Below the pieces are notes generated by a model. The model was not told the origin of the DNA. It made no database searches and saw nothing but the letters and a program-made list of their open reading frames with translations. Below, in pieces: positions 25,325 through 35,061 of a stretch of DNA of 64,000 nucleotides; position 1 is the first letter of the stretch; every line of letters begins with the position of its first letter. Source of the stretch: Methanoculleus sp. UBA430 (GTDB lineage Archaea; Halobacteriota; Methanomicrobia; Methanomicrobiales; Methanoculleaceae); assembly GCF_002506585.1 (NCBI RefSeq), contig NZ_DAXW01000003.1, forward strand, positions 255,071 through 319,070. Reading direction: 5' to 3'. Both the position numbers and the translations under genes were made by a program.

Positions 25325-25354
25325 ACAGTATGGTACTCACTGTACAAATATATA
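25324..25354 (-). promoter_or_regulatory. trp operon promoter with TACAGT/ACTGTA inverted repeat
   Basis: On the minus strand TATATATTTGTA (centred near 25350) is a TATA box about 25 bp before the ATG at 25324, so the message is probably leaderless. Between them TACAGT (25324-25329) and ACTGTA (25339-25344) form a 6-base inverted repeat with 9-base spacing, and TGTACA occurs at 25341-25346. TGTACA is the TRP box bound by TrpY in Methanothermobacter; its use here by a TrpY-like repressor is inference. Confidence 0.5.
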
Positions 25355-25480
25355 CATTACGCTACAAATTTGAACTATGTTGACCACCTTGGGGCGGCAG
25401 AGACGAAGCCCCGGCGGGTGACGGGTCAGGAGCGTGTCTCCGGGAAAAAGGGTATATGATTGCCCCACCACTGGATAGCG

Positions 25481-26065
25481 ATGTATCTCCTCGCCCATGC
25501 CATGGCCGGCATCCTCATCGGTATGGTGCTTGCGGCGATCGCCGGCGACCGACGGGTTGTCGCGCTCGGCGCGCTCGGCGCCGTGCTCCCCGACCTGATC
25601 GACAAACCCCTCGGGCACATCATCCTCGCCGGGACGGTCAACTACGGAAGAATTTACTTTCACGGCCTCACCGTCTTCTTCCTCATCCTCATCGCCGGCC
25701 TCCTCCTCTACCACTACCGCCGGCGGATCGGCCTCCTCGCCATCGCCGCCGGCATGGCGAGCCACCAGTTCCTCGACGGCATGTGGCGGCACCCCATCGA
25801 GTGGTTCTGGCCCCTCCTCGGGCCACTCCCGCGCTACGACTATCCGGGAGGCTTCTTCTGGGACGCCATCCTGCGAGAACTCGCCCAACCGAGCGAGTGG
25901 CTCCTCTTCTTCCTGATCGTCGGGCTGTTTGTTGTCCTTTACCGGCAGGAACTCAGAACGCTCCTCACCCGGCTCGAGGAGTTCTCCACCCTCCAGATCT
26001 TCTTCGCCGCCATCGGCCTCACTGTCGTCGTCGCGCTGGCCGTGGGTGGGTTGTGTCTGCTCTGA
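25481..26065 (+). CDS. Membrane protein of the YdjM/DUF457 metal-dependent hydrolase family
   Basis: The 194-residue protein has about four membrane segments and the early His and VLPDLIDKPLGH motif characteristic of YdjM-like proteins, with later HG and SHQFLDGMWRHP histidine/aspartate sites, which suggest a metal site at the membrane. Its natural substrate is unknown. A frame opens seven codons earlier at 25460, but the ATG at 25481 fits the family start. It is divergent from trpB2 and convergent with the methyltransferase, six bases from its stop. Confidence 0.7.
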   Translation: MYLLAHAMAGILIGMVLAAIAGDRRVVALGALGAVLPDLIDKPLGHIILAGTVNYGRIYFHGLTVFFLILIAGLLLYHYRRRIGLLAIAAGMASHQFLDGMWRHPIEWFWPLLGPLPRYDYPGGFFWDAILRELAQPSEWLLFFLIVGLFVVLYRQELRTLLTRLEEFSTLQIFFAAIGLTVVVALAVGGLCLL

Positions 26066-26070
26066 GGGTC

Positions 26071-26916
26071 TCACCCCGGCTTTTGCCACCAGATCGAGGC
26101 GTAGGTCGAGGACCCGGCGAGGGCAAGCCCGTCGGCCTGTCGGACGAGATGCTCACGGAAGTAGTCCCGGAGAACCGCCCGCTGCCGCGGGGTCGTTACG
26201 CTCATCCGCGGTGCGAAATGCTCGACCGCATCCTCCACGGTCGCAAAGAGCGTCGTGCCCTCGAGCGGACGCATCAGGACGTTTGCGTAGATCCCCATGC
26301 CGTAGAGGATGTTGAAGAGACAGTCGGCCTTCGGCCTCGGATAATACGGCGCCCCGTGCAGGTCATCCCAGAGTGTGAGATAAAGCTGCTCCCAGAGTGG
26401 TTCGTCGGCGAACCAGTAGAGGTAGACCGAACCGGAGGCGACCGCATCCATCACGGCGAGGGCCGACCGGATCTCCGGCATCGAGAGTGAGAACGAGGCG
26501 ACCACCCGATCGTAAGGCGGCGCGAGATCACGGGCCGGGTCGATCTCCTCCCAGAGGCCCTGCACGGTGGTGATGCCGGTGATCCCCTCTTGCTCCGCCG
26601 CCGCCCGGAGTTCGGCGAGCATCCCCTCAGCCGGATCGACCGCCGTCACCGCGGCACCGGCCCGGGCAAGCGGCAGGGCGAGGGTCCCGGGTCCCGACCC
26701 GATATCCAGCACCCGATCGCCGGGAGCGACGTTGAGGTCCTGCAGGGCCTCGGCGACCCGGGCGTTTCGGCCGGGCTCCGACCGGGTGGCGTACCGCCGG
26801 GCCTGTTCCCGTCCGCCCCAGAGATCGGCTCCTTCCCGGAACTCCGGGGTCGACCGGTTCAGGGTGAGCCTTCGCTTCCATATCTTGTTCCAGTCCGGGA
26901 CGAGTTGATCCTTCAT
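26071..26916 (-). CDS. SAM-dependent methyltransferase, class I
   Basis: The 281-residue protein has the Rossmann SAM-binding motif VLDIGSGPGTLALPLA (about residue 68-84), followed by TAVDPAEGM, the acidic end of strand two. The C-terminal half is unusual in length and rich in aromatic residues. The substrate is unknown; related methanogen proteins carry only the general name. The ATG at 26916 begins MKDQLVPDWNKIW, a pattern common to this group; a further in-frame ATG at 26985 would add 23 residues of poor character. Confidence 0.75.
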   Translation of the reverse strand: MKDQLVPDWNKIWKRRLTLNRSTPEFREGADLWGGREQARRYATRSEPGRNARVAEALQDLNVAPGDRVLDIGSGPGTLALPLARAGAAVTAVDPAEGMLAELRAAAEQEGITGITTVQGLWEEIDPARDLAPPYDRVVASFSLSMPEIRSALAVMDAVASGSVYLYWFADEPLWEQLYLTLWDDLHGAPYYPRPKADCLFNILYGMGIYANVLMRPLEGTTLFATVEDAVEHFAPRMSVTTPRQRAVLRDYFREHLVRQADGLALAGSSTYASIWWQKPG

Positions 26917-27001
26917 CCGCCTGTCGGTCGCCCTCCCGGGGTAAGTAGTTACCCATACGATTCCCGGAAAGCGACCTGCGACCATTGAAAAACCCCAACC
27001 A

Positions 27002-27008
27002 TTATATA
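27002..27008 (+). promoter_or_regulatory. TATA box of the gerW-like operon
   Basis: TTATATA lies 36 bases before the ATG at 27044, predicting a leader of about ten bases that includes GGTGA as ribosome site. Confidence 0.4.
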
Positions 27009-27043
27009 CGTGGCCGAAGAGTGGAATATCTGTGGTGAACAGT

Positions 27044-27499
27044 ATGACTGGTGAATCAATGCTCCAGCTAACCGTGGATCAGCTTGCACGAACTCTCTGC
27101 GCGAGTGCGGTCCTCGGTGCCCCGATCGAGGCCGGTGAGAGGGTAATCATACCGGTCGCTGAGTTCGGGTTCGCATTCGGCGGCGGCGAAGGCACGGGAG
27201 GGCGTAAGGAAGGCATGCAGCACGGTGGGGTCGGGACCGGTGGTGGAGGCGGAATATCGGCCGTCGCCCTGATCATCATCACCAGAGGCGTCCCCGGCCC
27301 TGAGGGTATCCAGGTGATCTCGCTGAAGAAGAAGAGTCAGATGGCCGAGGTGATCTCGACGCTCGGGGAGACGGTCGGCCCGCATGTCGAGAAGGTACTC
27401 GAGAAGGGCTCTGAGATGATGCAGCAGCGCAAGAATAAGATGCCCTGGGCCTCGGAGGAAGGAAAGGAGATCCCAATCGGCGGTGAAGAAGAGGCGTAA
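27044..27499 (+). CDS. GerW/YtfJ family protein
   Basis: The 151-residue protein has the GerW (YtfJ) pattern: a polar helix, VLGAPIEAGERVIIPVAEF, a glycine-rich stretch containing GGVGTGGGGGIS, then a hydrophobic strand and a charged C-terminal tail. In Bacillus the family acts in spore germination, but it is widespread in archaea with unknown role, often membrane-associated. The ATG at 27044 is preceded by GGTGA; a GTG at 27032 is an alternative. It is followed by a DUF2953 gene, the same pairing as ytfJ-ytfI in Bacillus. Confidence 0.85.
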   Translation: MTGESMLQLTVDQLARTLCASAVLGAPIEAGERVIIPVAEFGFAFGGGEGTGGRKEGMQHGGVGTGGGGGISAVALIIITRGVPGPEGIQVISLKKKSQMAEVISTLGETVGPHVEKVLEKGSEMMQQRKNKMPWASEEGKEIPIGGEEEA

Positions 27500-27520
27500 G
27501 GTTCTCTTACCCTCCATCCC

Positions 27521-28195
27521 ATGGCTGCGACCGTTCTTTTCTTGATCCTGCTCGCCGTCGTCGTCATCATCCTCGCTCTCCTGCTTGCCCTCTACCTGGT
27601 CCCGGTGACCGTCTCGACGGTAGCCGACTGCAGGCGGGAGAGTGCCCGGGCGGTGGCAACCGTAGCCTGGGGCATCGTGGGGGGGCGGGTCCGCGTCGGA
27701 GACGGTGTGGGGGTGCTCGAGGTCCTCCTCGCCGGCCGGCCGGTCGTGACCCGGGACCTCCGGGAGGTGGCGGCAGCAGAACCGGCGAAGGAGAAGAAGG
27801 CCGAAGAACCGGGGCCGGCTCTTCCGGTGGGGGACTACATTGATGCCGCCGGCGACCTCTGGCCCCATATCAAGAGGATCCTGGAGGCTGTCTACCGGTC
27901 CCTCTACCTTGAGACGCTCCGGGGCAGCGTCACCCTCGGCCTCGATAGCCCCGCCGACACCGGCGTCGTCTACGGCTACTGCACGGCGGCCCGCTACGCC
28001 CTCTGGCCGGTGGAGGCGACCGACTTCGTGATGACCCCGGTCTTTAACGAGAGAGTCTTTGCGGGCACCTTCACGCTCAAGATGCAGATCCGCCGGCCGC
28101 TCCTGATCCTGGTCGCGGTCGCAAGGGCTCTCTGGCAGAAACCTGTCCGGCAGCGGCTCCGGCAGGTATCGGGAAGAGGTGCTCCGGGTGCCTGA
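27521..28195 (+). CDS. DUF2953 membrane-anchored protein (YtfI-like)
   Basis: The 224-residue protein has one N-terminal membrane segment (5-28) and a soluble domain that ends with a region like the YtfI/DUF2953 family (SLYLETLRGSVTLGLDSPADTG, about 127-150, the most conserved part). Role unknown. It starts 21 bases after the gerW-like gene and its end overlaps the next gene. Confidence 0.75.
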   Translation: MAATVLFLILLAVVVIILALLLALYLVPVTVSTVADCRRESARAVATVAWGIVGGRVRVGDGVGVLEVLLAGRPVVTRDLREVAAAEPAKEKKAEEPGPALPVGDYIDAAGDLWPHIKRILEAVYRSLYLETLRGSVTLGLDSPADTGVVYGYCTAARYALWPVEATDFVMTPVFNERVFAGTFTLKMQIRRPLLILVAVARALWQKPVRQRLRQVSGRGAPGA

Positions 28196-28457
28196 GGAGA
28201 AGGGGAGCGGCGAGCCCGACCTCGTCGTCGGCGGCGGCCGCAGGATCGGCGGCCGATGCATCATCCCCATCATCAGGGCGTTTGCGGTGTACGGAGGGGG
28301 AACCGCCACGGTCAGCCTGACACCGGTTGCGCTCCTCGTCACCGAAGGAGAGGGCGAGTTCCTCACCCTCCTCCCGGGTGCGCCGCTGAAAACCGGGGAG
28401 ACGATCGAGAAGCTCCGCGCCGATATCGAGCGGGAAAAAAAGAAGTGTACGGGGTAG
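28179..28457 (+). CDS. Small GerW-like protein
   Basis: The 92-residue product begins with GTG (28179) overlapping the DUF2953 stop and preceded by GGGAAGAG. Its core, GRCIIPIIRAFAVYGGGTAT followed by a SLTPVALLV strand, looks like the central strand-glycine-strand part of GerW. It would thus be a second, shorter member of that family in a three-gene operon. Role unknown. Confidence 0.6.
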   Translation: MLRVPEEKGSGEPDLVVGGGRRIGGRCIIPIIRAFAVYGGGTATVSLTPVALLVTEGEGEFLTLLPGAPLKTGETIEKLRADIEREKKKCTG

Positions 28458-28462
28458 GCCCG

Positions 28463-29594
28463 TCACTCGTGGCGCAACGCCTGGATCGGGTTTAACTGCG
28501 CCGCCTTCCAGGCCGGGTAGAGGCCGGAGGCCACGCTCGTCAGGACACCGAAGGCCATCCCGAAGACGATGTAGAGGAGGCTCGTCGGGTTGAAGAGGTA
28601 GTCGGGGTTCCCGACGAAGACCGCCGTCACCGCGTACCCGGCGACGAAACTGAGCACTCCGCCGATGGCGGCGCCCGCAAGGCCGAGGATCAGCGCCTCG
28701 TAGATGAACATCCGCATCACCTCGCTCCGGCGCGTGCCGATGGACCGCAGGACGCCGATCTCCTTGATCCGCTCGGTCACCGACATCAGCATCACGTTCA
28801 GGATCGAGACCCCGGCGACGATGAGGGATATCGCCCCGATGCCGGAGAGGAAGACCGTGATCGAATCTGCGGCCGCAAAGATGCTCTCCAGGATCCCGCG
28901 GGTGTCCATGACGTTGACGGTATCCTCTCGCCGGTTCATCTTCTGCTCGATCGACTCCTTGACCGCGTCGATGTCGTTGACGTCCCGGACCTTCACGATC
29001 ACCTGGTCATACTCGTCCTCGTCGTAGTGGTTCGAGTACCAGGCATAGGGGACGACGATAGCGTAGTCGGGATTGATATCGAACCCCATCCCGCGCTCCT
29101 TGAGCACGCCCACCACCCGGAGGGTCTCGTCGCCGATCCTGACCCGGGCGCCGAGTTTCAGGCCGTTTTCCCTGCTGTTCGCGGCAAGCTGGCTCCCGAT
29201 CAGGCATCCGGTGCCGGTGCCCTTCGGGTAGGCGCCGGACTCCACCTCGAGCAGAGAGACTATATCCCCTGCCGGGATCGCGTAGATCATCGCGCCGCTC
29301 TCCTTATCGCCCACAGTTATCTTATCGGCGTTGGTCGAGAAGGGTATCGCCACATTTGAGCCGACGGCGCGGGTGATATCGTTCATCTGCCGCTCGGTGA
29401 GTTTCCCGCCGCCGACGCCCGTCGCCGGGGAGACGATGATGGTGTCGCCGACATCGGTGACCATGTCGCCGAACATGAGGCTGATGCTGTTGCCCATGAT
29501 GCCCAGAGACGCGATCGCGATCACGCCGATGACGATCCCGATGACTGCGAGGGACGACCGGAGCCAGTGGCGGCTGACATTCCGGCGGGCAAGG

Positions 29595-29608
<14 letters not shown>
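28463..29608 (-). CDS. ABC transporter permease, MacB/FtsX type
   Basis: The 381-residue protein has the MacB layout: one N-terminal helix (about 18-40), a large extracytoplasmic domain (about 45-255) and three C-terminal helices with the conserved RIKEIGVLRSIGTRRSEV loop and PAWKAAQLNPIQALRHE end. MacB-type systems use ATP to drive work in the envelope, not classical uptake. The start overlaps the ATPase gene by 14 bases. With the next three genes it forms the last part of a four-gene operon. Confidence 0.9.
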
Positions 29609-30275
<667 letters not shown>

Positions 30276-30280
30276 CGTTG

Positions 30281-31417
30281 TTACGTCCGTCTCCAGGAGT
30301 AGTAGATGGTCCCGGCTATCCCGAGCGCAAGAAGCACGGCGACGATCACGCCGACGACCGGTATGCCGCCTTCCTGCTCTTCGAGGGGCATCGCCGCACC
30401 GCCGACCTCGACCATCCTCGTCGCTGTGTAGCGGTTGCCGTTGTCGTCCCGGTACTCGACGATGATCGGGACCTCCGTCACGCCTGCATCGGCCTTAAAC
30501 GTCACCTCAAACGAGGAGACGTCGTCGGGATCGAGGGTCCCGATGACGTAGACCCGGAAGGGATCGGTGGGCGTTGCAGGTGCACCGGGGGTGACCAGCA
30601 CCGACCGCGCGGACTCGAGGCCCACGTTCATGACGTCGCCCACGATCCGGTACCGCCCGGCCTCGGGCATGACTTCGACGTTGGTGATGACGGGGTCTGC
30701 CTGCCGTTTGTCCTCGCCGAAGGCGATCGGCAGAACGAGATCGGTGGTGCGGGTGTTGATCCCGTTATGCCAGACCACCTGGAACGTGACGTCCGTCTCC
30801 GCGGCGGGGGTCAGGTTGAAGGTGACGGTCCCGGAGGCGTCGGGGGCGAGAGCGCCGATAAACCCGCCGGTCGGGGTGGCGGTAAAACCGGTCCCCTGCG
30901 GGACGACCTGGACGCCGGAGGCAGCGTTCGGGCGGGGGTTGCCGACCCGGACGGTGATATCGGCCGTCCGTCCTTCGGAGAAGGCATCCGGCTTACTGAT
31001 CACCGACGCGCTGAGCGGGGTATCTTCGACCCGGATCGGGATCGGGTAGCGGAGGCTGCCGGCGCCGTCACGGAAGTCAAGGACGAACGGGGGGAAGAAG
31101 GTTCCCTCCCCTCCGTCCGCACGGACGGTGAAGGTGAACGTCCGGTTGGTGCCGGCACCGATATCTCCGACCGAGAGGTAGGGGTCATTCAGGGCCACGA
31201 CCCCGCTGCTGTAGAGCCGGGCGCTCCTGACGGCGACAGGCACGGCACCGTGGTTCGCGACCGACACCGTGAGCGTCCCGGTATCGCCCTTCATAAGGAC
31301 CGGGGGGTCAAGCGAGAAAGCGGTCACGGTGATGTCCGCCGGACCGGCGCTGGCCGGGCCGGCGAGCGCCATAACAGCGCAGAGGAGTGATAGGATAACA
31401 AGATAAAGCGGTTTCAT
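30281..31417 (-). CDS. Exported COG1361/CARDB-type protein linked to ABC module
   Basis: The 378-residue protein has a signal peptide (1-24), several repeated beta-rich domains of the COG1361 S-layer/CARDB kind (TVTAFSLDPPVLMKGDTGTL, then two further Ig-like units) and a C-terminal membrane anchor with basic end (about 352-378, YSWRRT). Such proteins recur beside MacB-type permeases in methanogens and probably present an outer domain to the transporter. The operon order is Yip1-like, this gene, ATPase, permease. Confidence 0.8.
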   Translation of the reverse strand: MKPLYLVILSLLCAVMALAGPASAGPADITVTAFSLDPPVLMKGDTGTLTVSVANHGAVPVAVRSARLYSSGVVALNDPYLSVGDIGAGTNRTFTFTVRADGGEGTFFPPFVLDFRDGAGSLRYPIPIRVEDTPLSASVISKPDAFSEGRTADITVRVGNPRPNAASGVQVVPQGTGFTATPTGGFIGALAPDASGTVTFNLTPAAETDVTFQVVWHNGINTRTTDLVLPIAFGEDKRQADPVITNVEVMPEAGRYRIVGDVMNVGLESARSVLVTPGAPATPTDPFRVYVIGTLDPDDVSSFEVTFKADAGVTEVPIIVEYRDDNGNRYTATRMVEVGGAAMPLEEQEGGIPVVGVIVAVLLALGIAGTIYYSWRRT

Positions 31418-31418
31418 A

Positions 31419-32075
31419 TTACAGCCACCCGGTGAGTGTGATGAGGAGGTAGAGGATATAGAGGCCCACGGGTATCCCGACGGTGAGGGCCGCGTCCCGC
31501 GTGGAGAGGTTCCGCGCGTACTTCATGCCGAAGATCCATATGTTCGCGCTCCAGACCATGAAGAGAATGGTCACGATTCCGGCAATCTGCGCGAGGGGAT
31601 CGGTCGCCAGAGTGCTCGCGAGGCTCTCGGAGAACTCCACAATCTGCTCGGGAGTTGTTGCGGCGGGGATGGTCAGGTTCGAGAGGAGCTGGTAGGAGAA
31701 GACGGCCCCGATGATACCCCCGAAGACCTGGGGCAGGAACCCGTAGCCCACAAACTCCAGCGTCCGTGTGAGCGATCCCTGGCCCTTGAAGACCATTGAG
31801 ATAAGATAGAAGACGATGCCGAAGACGAACCAGTTCAGGAACCCCCCGATGACGCCGAAGGCCGCAGCAAACACCGCCCCGATCATCCCGAAGGCCTGCA
31901 TATCTGCAGGGAGCATGGCAATGGTTATATTCACTATCAGTACGGCCGAGACCGCACCGATGAGCCCGATGACGAGCGCGATCAGAGCCGGTATCTTCAG
32001 GCTCGGCTCGCCCTGCATACGCCCTTCAAAGAAGCGTCCGGGGTTGAGCAATACCCGGAGAAGTCCTGTTTCCAT
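31419..32075 (-). CDS. Yip1 family membrane protein
   Basis: The 218-residue protein has a short polar N-terminus with LNPGRFFEGRMQGEPSLKIP, which is typical of archaeal Yip1 proteins, and five membrane segments. It is the first gene of the four-gene ABC operon, with only one base separating its stop from the next start region. Its role in the module is unknown. Confidence 0.8.
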   Translation of the reverse strand: METGLLRVLLNPGRFFEGRMQGEPSLKIPALIALVIGLIGAVSAVLIVNITIAMLPADMQAFGMIGAVFAAAFGVIGGFLNWFVFGIVFYLISMVFKGQGSLTRTLEFVGYGFLPQVFGGIIGAVFSYQLLSNLTIPAATTPEQIVEFSESLASTLATDPLAQIAGIVTILFMVWSANIWIFGMKYARNLSTRDAALTVGIPVGLYILYLLITLTGWL

Positions 32076-32210
32076 GTGTGTACCTGTGTACTTCTGACCT
32101 ATGAGAAGAGATAAAGTTTGTTGGGAGGCTTATCTGATACGTTCGCATATCTTCAAAAACTCGAAGATCTCCGAATTGACAGCTGGAAAACGGGGGGTGC
32201 CGGGCTCCCG

Positions 32211-32888
32211 TTAGAGGTGCCCGATCTCTTTTAAGCTCACGTACCCCTTCTTCGTGACGATGACGTGGTCGAGGACCCGAATGCCGAGGATCGATCCGGC
32301 CTCGACGAGTTGCCGGGTGATGCCGATATCCTGGGTGGAGGGTTCCAGGGTGCCCGAGGGGTGGTTGTGGACCAGGATGACCGAAGCGGCGCGGTCGGTG
32401 ATCGCCTCGGCAAAGACCTCCCGGGGGTGGACAAGGCTCTGGTTCAGGATCCCGACGGTGACGGTCCGGCGCTCGATCACCTCACCGGCGCCGTTGAGGG
32501 TGATACAGAAAAAATACTCCTGTTTCTTGTCCCGCCATTTCGCAACAAGCGGGAGCACGTCCCCGGGACAGGTGATCCGGCATCCCGAGACGTCGTTATC
32601 CCCGAGATATCGCCGCCCGATCTCGAAGCACGCCATGATCTCGCAGGCTTTTGCCGAACCGACTCCACCGATCTCAAGGAGCGCGTCGTATGACGGGCTG
32701 TCTTTATCCTCCTTGACCTTATCCAGGTAGGCTTTGACCTCGCCCGCAACCTGCGAGACATCCCGCCCTTTCGTGCCCCGGCCGAGGAGGAGGGCTATCA
32801 GTTCAGTATCGGTGAGCGCCTCCGGCCCACGTGTCGCCAGTTTCTCACGCGGACGATCGCGGTTCGGGATATCACGCATCTTTTTCAT
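32211..32888 (-). CDS. radC: RadC family protein (JAB domain)
   Basis: The 225-residue protein has a helix-hairpin-helix region (ALLEIGGVGSAKACEIMA, about residue 75) and the RadC JAB metalloprotease-like domain with the zinc motif HNHPSGTLEPSTQD near 170. Despite the name, a repair role is not established. The ATG at 32888 begins MKKMRDIPNRDRPREKL, the family start; an ATG at 32894 is also possible. It is divergent from the TPR gene. Confidence 0.92.
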   Translation of the reverse strand: MKKMRDIPNRDRPREKLATRGPEALTDTELIALLLGRGTKGRDVSQVAGEVKAYLDKVKEDKDSPSYDALLEIGGVGSAKACEIMACFEIGRRYLGDNDVSGCRITCPGDVLPLVAKWRDKKQEYFFCITLNGAGEVIERRTVTVGILNQSLVHPREVFAEAITDRAASVILVHNHPSGTLEPSTQDIGITRQLVEAGSILGIRVLDHVIVTKKGYVSLKEIGHL

Positions 32889-32938
32889 GCCCATCCGTCC
32901 TGATCGGGGTACCCTATCCTCGATTTTGATCCAGGAGC

Positions 32939-34699
32939 ATGTATACGTTTTCAATCGATCCCGAACACCTGGAGGAGACATTACCCGGGAGAGTCGCCCT
33001 CCCGGGCGCTCTACCGAAACGCTTTTGTTTGGGGACCGCTATCTCTCACGAAGTGGAACTCCCCTGGAAGAGCGCCGACGCCTGGTGCGGAAAAGGACAG
33101 GCATTCTGTGAACAGGGGCAGTACGACCGGGCCATCGAGTGTTACGACCGGGCCATCGATCTCGACGCCGGCGCAGACATCTGGTATCACAAGGGGCGTG
33201 CCCTGACCTCCTCCGGGCGCTACCAGCCGGCGATCGGGTGTTTCGACCAGGCCATCAGGCTCGACCCGACCTCTGCCCGATTCTGGTACGCCGGGGGACG
33301 GGCGTTTTACGGCCTGAAACAGTACCGGGAGGCCGCTGAGTACTGCGGCCGGGCGGTGGAACTCGCACCGGACTGCGCGGACGCCTGGCTCACCCGGGGA
33401 CATGCTTTCAAGAGCATGGGGCGAGCCTCTGAGGCGATCGACTGCTACGACCGGGCCATCGCCATCGACCCGGGCCGGGTCGAGGCGTGGTTCGCCCGCG
33501 GAACGGTGCTTGCCGCCGAGCGCCGGTACGACGCGGCGCTCGACAGTTACGACCGGGTCATCGCGCTCGACCCCCGGAACGCCGACGCCTGGTATGCCCG
33601 GGGGACGATCCAGATCCTGCTCTCCCGGTACGGCGACGCGCTCGCCTCCTATGACCGGGCCCTGGCCATCGACCCGGACCACGCCGGCGCCTGGTACACC
33701 CGGGGATGCACGTTCGCGGCGCTTCAGCGCTACGAAGAGGCTATCGGGTGCTTCGACCGGGCTCTCGTCCTCCGTCCCGACGACGACGGTGCCTGGTACA
33801 ACCGGGGCCGGGCACTGCAGAGCCTGGAGCGCTACGAGGAGGCGCTCGCCTGCTTCGACCGGGCGTACCGGATCAGGCCGGAGCAGACCGGGATATGGTT
33901 CCACAAGGGCACGGTGCATAAGAGGCTGAAGCGTTACGACCAGGCACTTGCCTGCTTCGACCGGGCCCTCAGGGAGAACACCGCCGATACGGAGACCTGG
34001 CACCAGAAGGGGCTCCTCCTCTTCACCCTGAAACGCTACGCGGGGGCTATCGAGTGCTTTGACCAGGCACTCAGGCTCCGGCCCGACCATACGGATGCAT
34101 GTTACTACCGGGGCGAGAGTTACTATGCACTCGCGAACTACGGGGCGGCGGTCCCCTGCTACCAGGCCGTTGTCCGGGCGGCGCCCGAAAACGCCGTCGC
34201 CTGGAACAACTACGGCAACGCACTCTATCAACTCGAGCGCTACGAGGAGGCACTCGTCTGCTACGAACGGGCGCTTGAGATCGACCCGGAGAACACCCGG
34301 GTCTGGAAGAACAAAGCAAGCGTCCTCTCCGTTCTTTCGTACTATGACAGGGCGCTTGTCTGTTACGATCGGGAAATCCTGATCCACCCAAGGAATGCGG
34401 ATGCCTGGTACAACAAAGGTCTTGCACTCTTCATCCTCGGGCGGTACGGCGAGGCCGTCACATGCTACACGCGGGCGCTCGAGGTCGATCCCGCGAGGGC
34501 CGGGGTCTGGAACACAAAAGGAAACGCTCTCGTCCTCCTGGACCGCTACGAGGAGGCGCTCGCCTCCTATGACCGGGTCCTCGCGATCGACCCAAACGAC
34601 GCCGAGGCGCTCACCGGAAAGGCGACGGCGCTCATCCATCTCGACCGCTCGGCGGAGGCGGTCAGGTGCTACGAGAGGCTGAAGCGGCTGAAGCGGTGA
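32939..34699 (+). CDS. Protein of sixteen tandem TPR repeats
   Basis: The 586-residue protein has a 45-residue head and then sixteen gap-free 34-residue tetratricopeptide repeats, each of the form (A/G)xAWxxxGxxLxxxxxYxxAxxxYDRAxxLDP. They should form a long right-handed superhelix for protein binding. There is no signal peptide or membrane segment. The ATG at 32939 follows AGGAG with only one base between, so initiation efficiency is unclear. Such proteins are common in Methanomicrobiales and partners cannot be told from sequence. It is divergent from radC. Confidence 0.9.
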   Translation: MYTFSIDPEHLEETLPGRVALPGALPKRFCLGTAISHEVELPWKSADAWCGKGQAFCEQGQYDRAIECYDRAIDLDAGADIWYHKGRALTSSGRYQPAIGCFDQAIRLDPTSARFWYAGGRAFYGLKQYREAAEYCGRAVELAPDCADAWLTRGHAFKSMGRASEAIDCYDRAIAIDPGRVEAWFARGTVLAAERRYDAALDSYDRVIALDPRNADAWYARGTIQILLSRYGDALASYDRALAIDPDHAGAWYTRGCTFAALQRYEEAIGCFDRALVLRPDDDGAWYNRGRALQSLERYEEALACFDRAYRIRPEQTGIWFHKGTVHKRLKRYDQALACFDRALRENTADTETWHQKGLLLFTLKRYAGAIECFDQALRLRPDHTDACYYRGESYYALANYGAAVPCYQAVVRAAPENAVAWNNYGNALYQLERYEEALVCYERALEIDPENTRVWKNKASVLSVLSYYDRALVCYDREILIHPRNADAWYNKGLALFILGRYGEAVTCYTRALEVDPARAGVWNTKGNALVLLDRYEEALASYDRVLAIDPNDAEALTGKATALIHLDRSAEAVRCYERLKRLKR

Positions 34700-34926
34700 G
34701 TGGGGATTAACCGGTGCTACCCCGGGGGGAGGCCGCCTCCGGCAACCTCTCGACCCGGGACGCTTTTGCAGTCTGGTCTTCGGTGAGCAGGAAGACGCAC
34801 GACTGCTCGTACCCCCGGTCTCCCCGCCTCCCGCGCGGTGATCCGCCGTCCCGTTCATGGCGGGCTCGGCGTAGTTGCATACACTCAGGTAAATGCCCGG
34901 AGGCCCGATGCCTCAAGAATCTCCTC

Positions 34927-35061
34927 CTATACCCCGGTCATCGGTCCCTTCTCGATCCGGAGCGGGCGGGCAACCGGGACGTCGACCGTGTTCATGCAGC
35001 CCGAAGAGATTACCATGATCCCGAGGGCAAACGCCAGCGGGATCAGGTTGTCCTCTCTCAT
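34927..35061 (-). CDS. 44-residue lipoprotein
   Basis: A short reading frame encodes a basic-acidic head, hydrophobic segment and lipobox ISSGC (Cys22), followed by about 22 residues ending MTGV. GGTGGAG lies before the ATG at 35061, which forms an ATGA overlap with the preceding gene. Past its TAG the frame stays open for 14 more codons, so it might have been longer. It is the last gene of the operon beginning at 41662 and parallels the lipoprotein in the element B operon. Confidence 0.55.
   Translation of the reverse strand: MREDNLIPLAFALGIMVISSGCMNTVDVPVARPLRIEKGPMTGV

Noticed and set aside
33011..34858. 615-codon open frame opposite the TPR gene
   Set aside because: Antisense shadow of sixteen regular TPR repeats; apparent repeats in its product only mirror those.
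34927..34929. TAG at the end of the 44-residue lipoprotein as a pyrrolysine codon
   Set aside because: Only 14 codons follow before the next stop, and there is no sign of pyrrolysine genes or of a Methanosarcina-type host.
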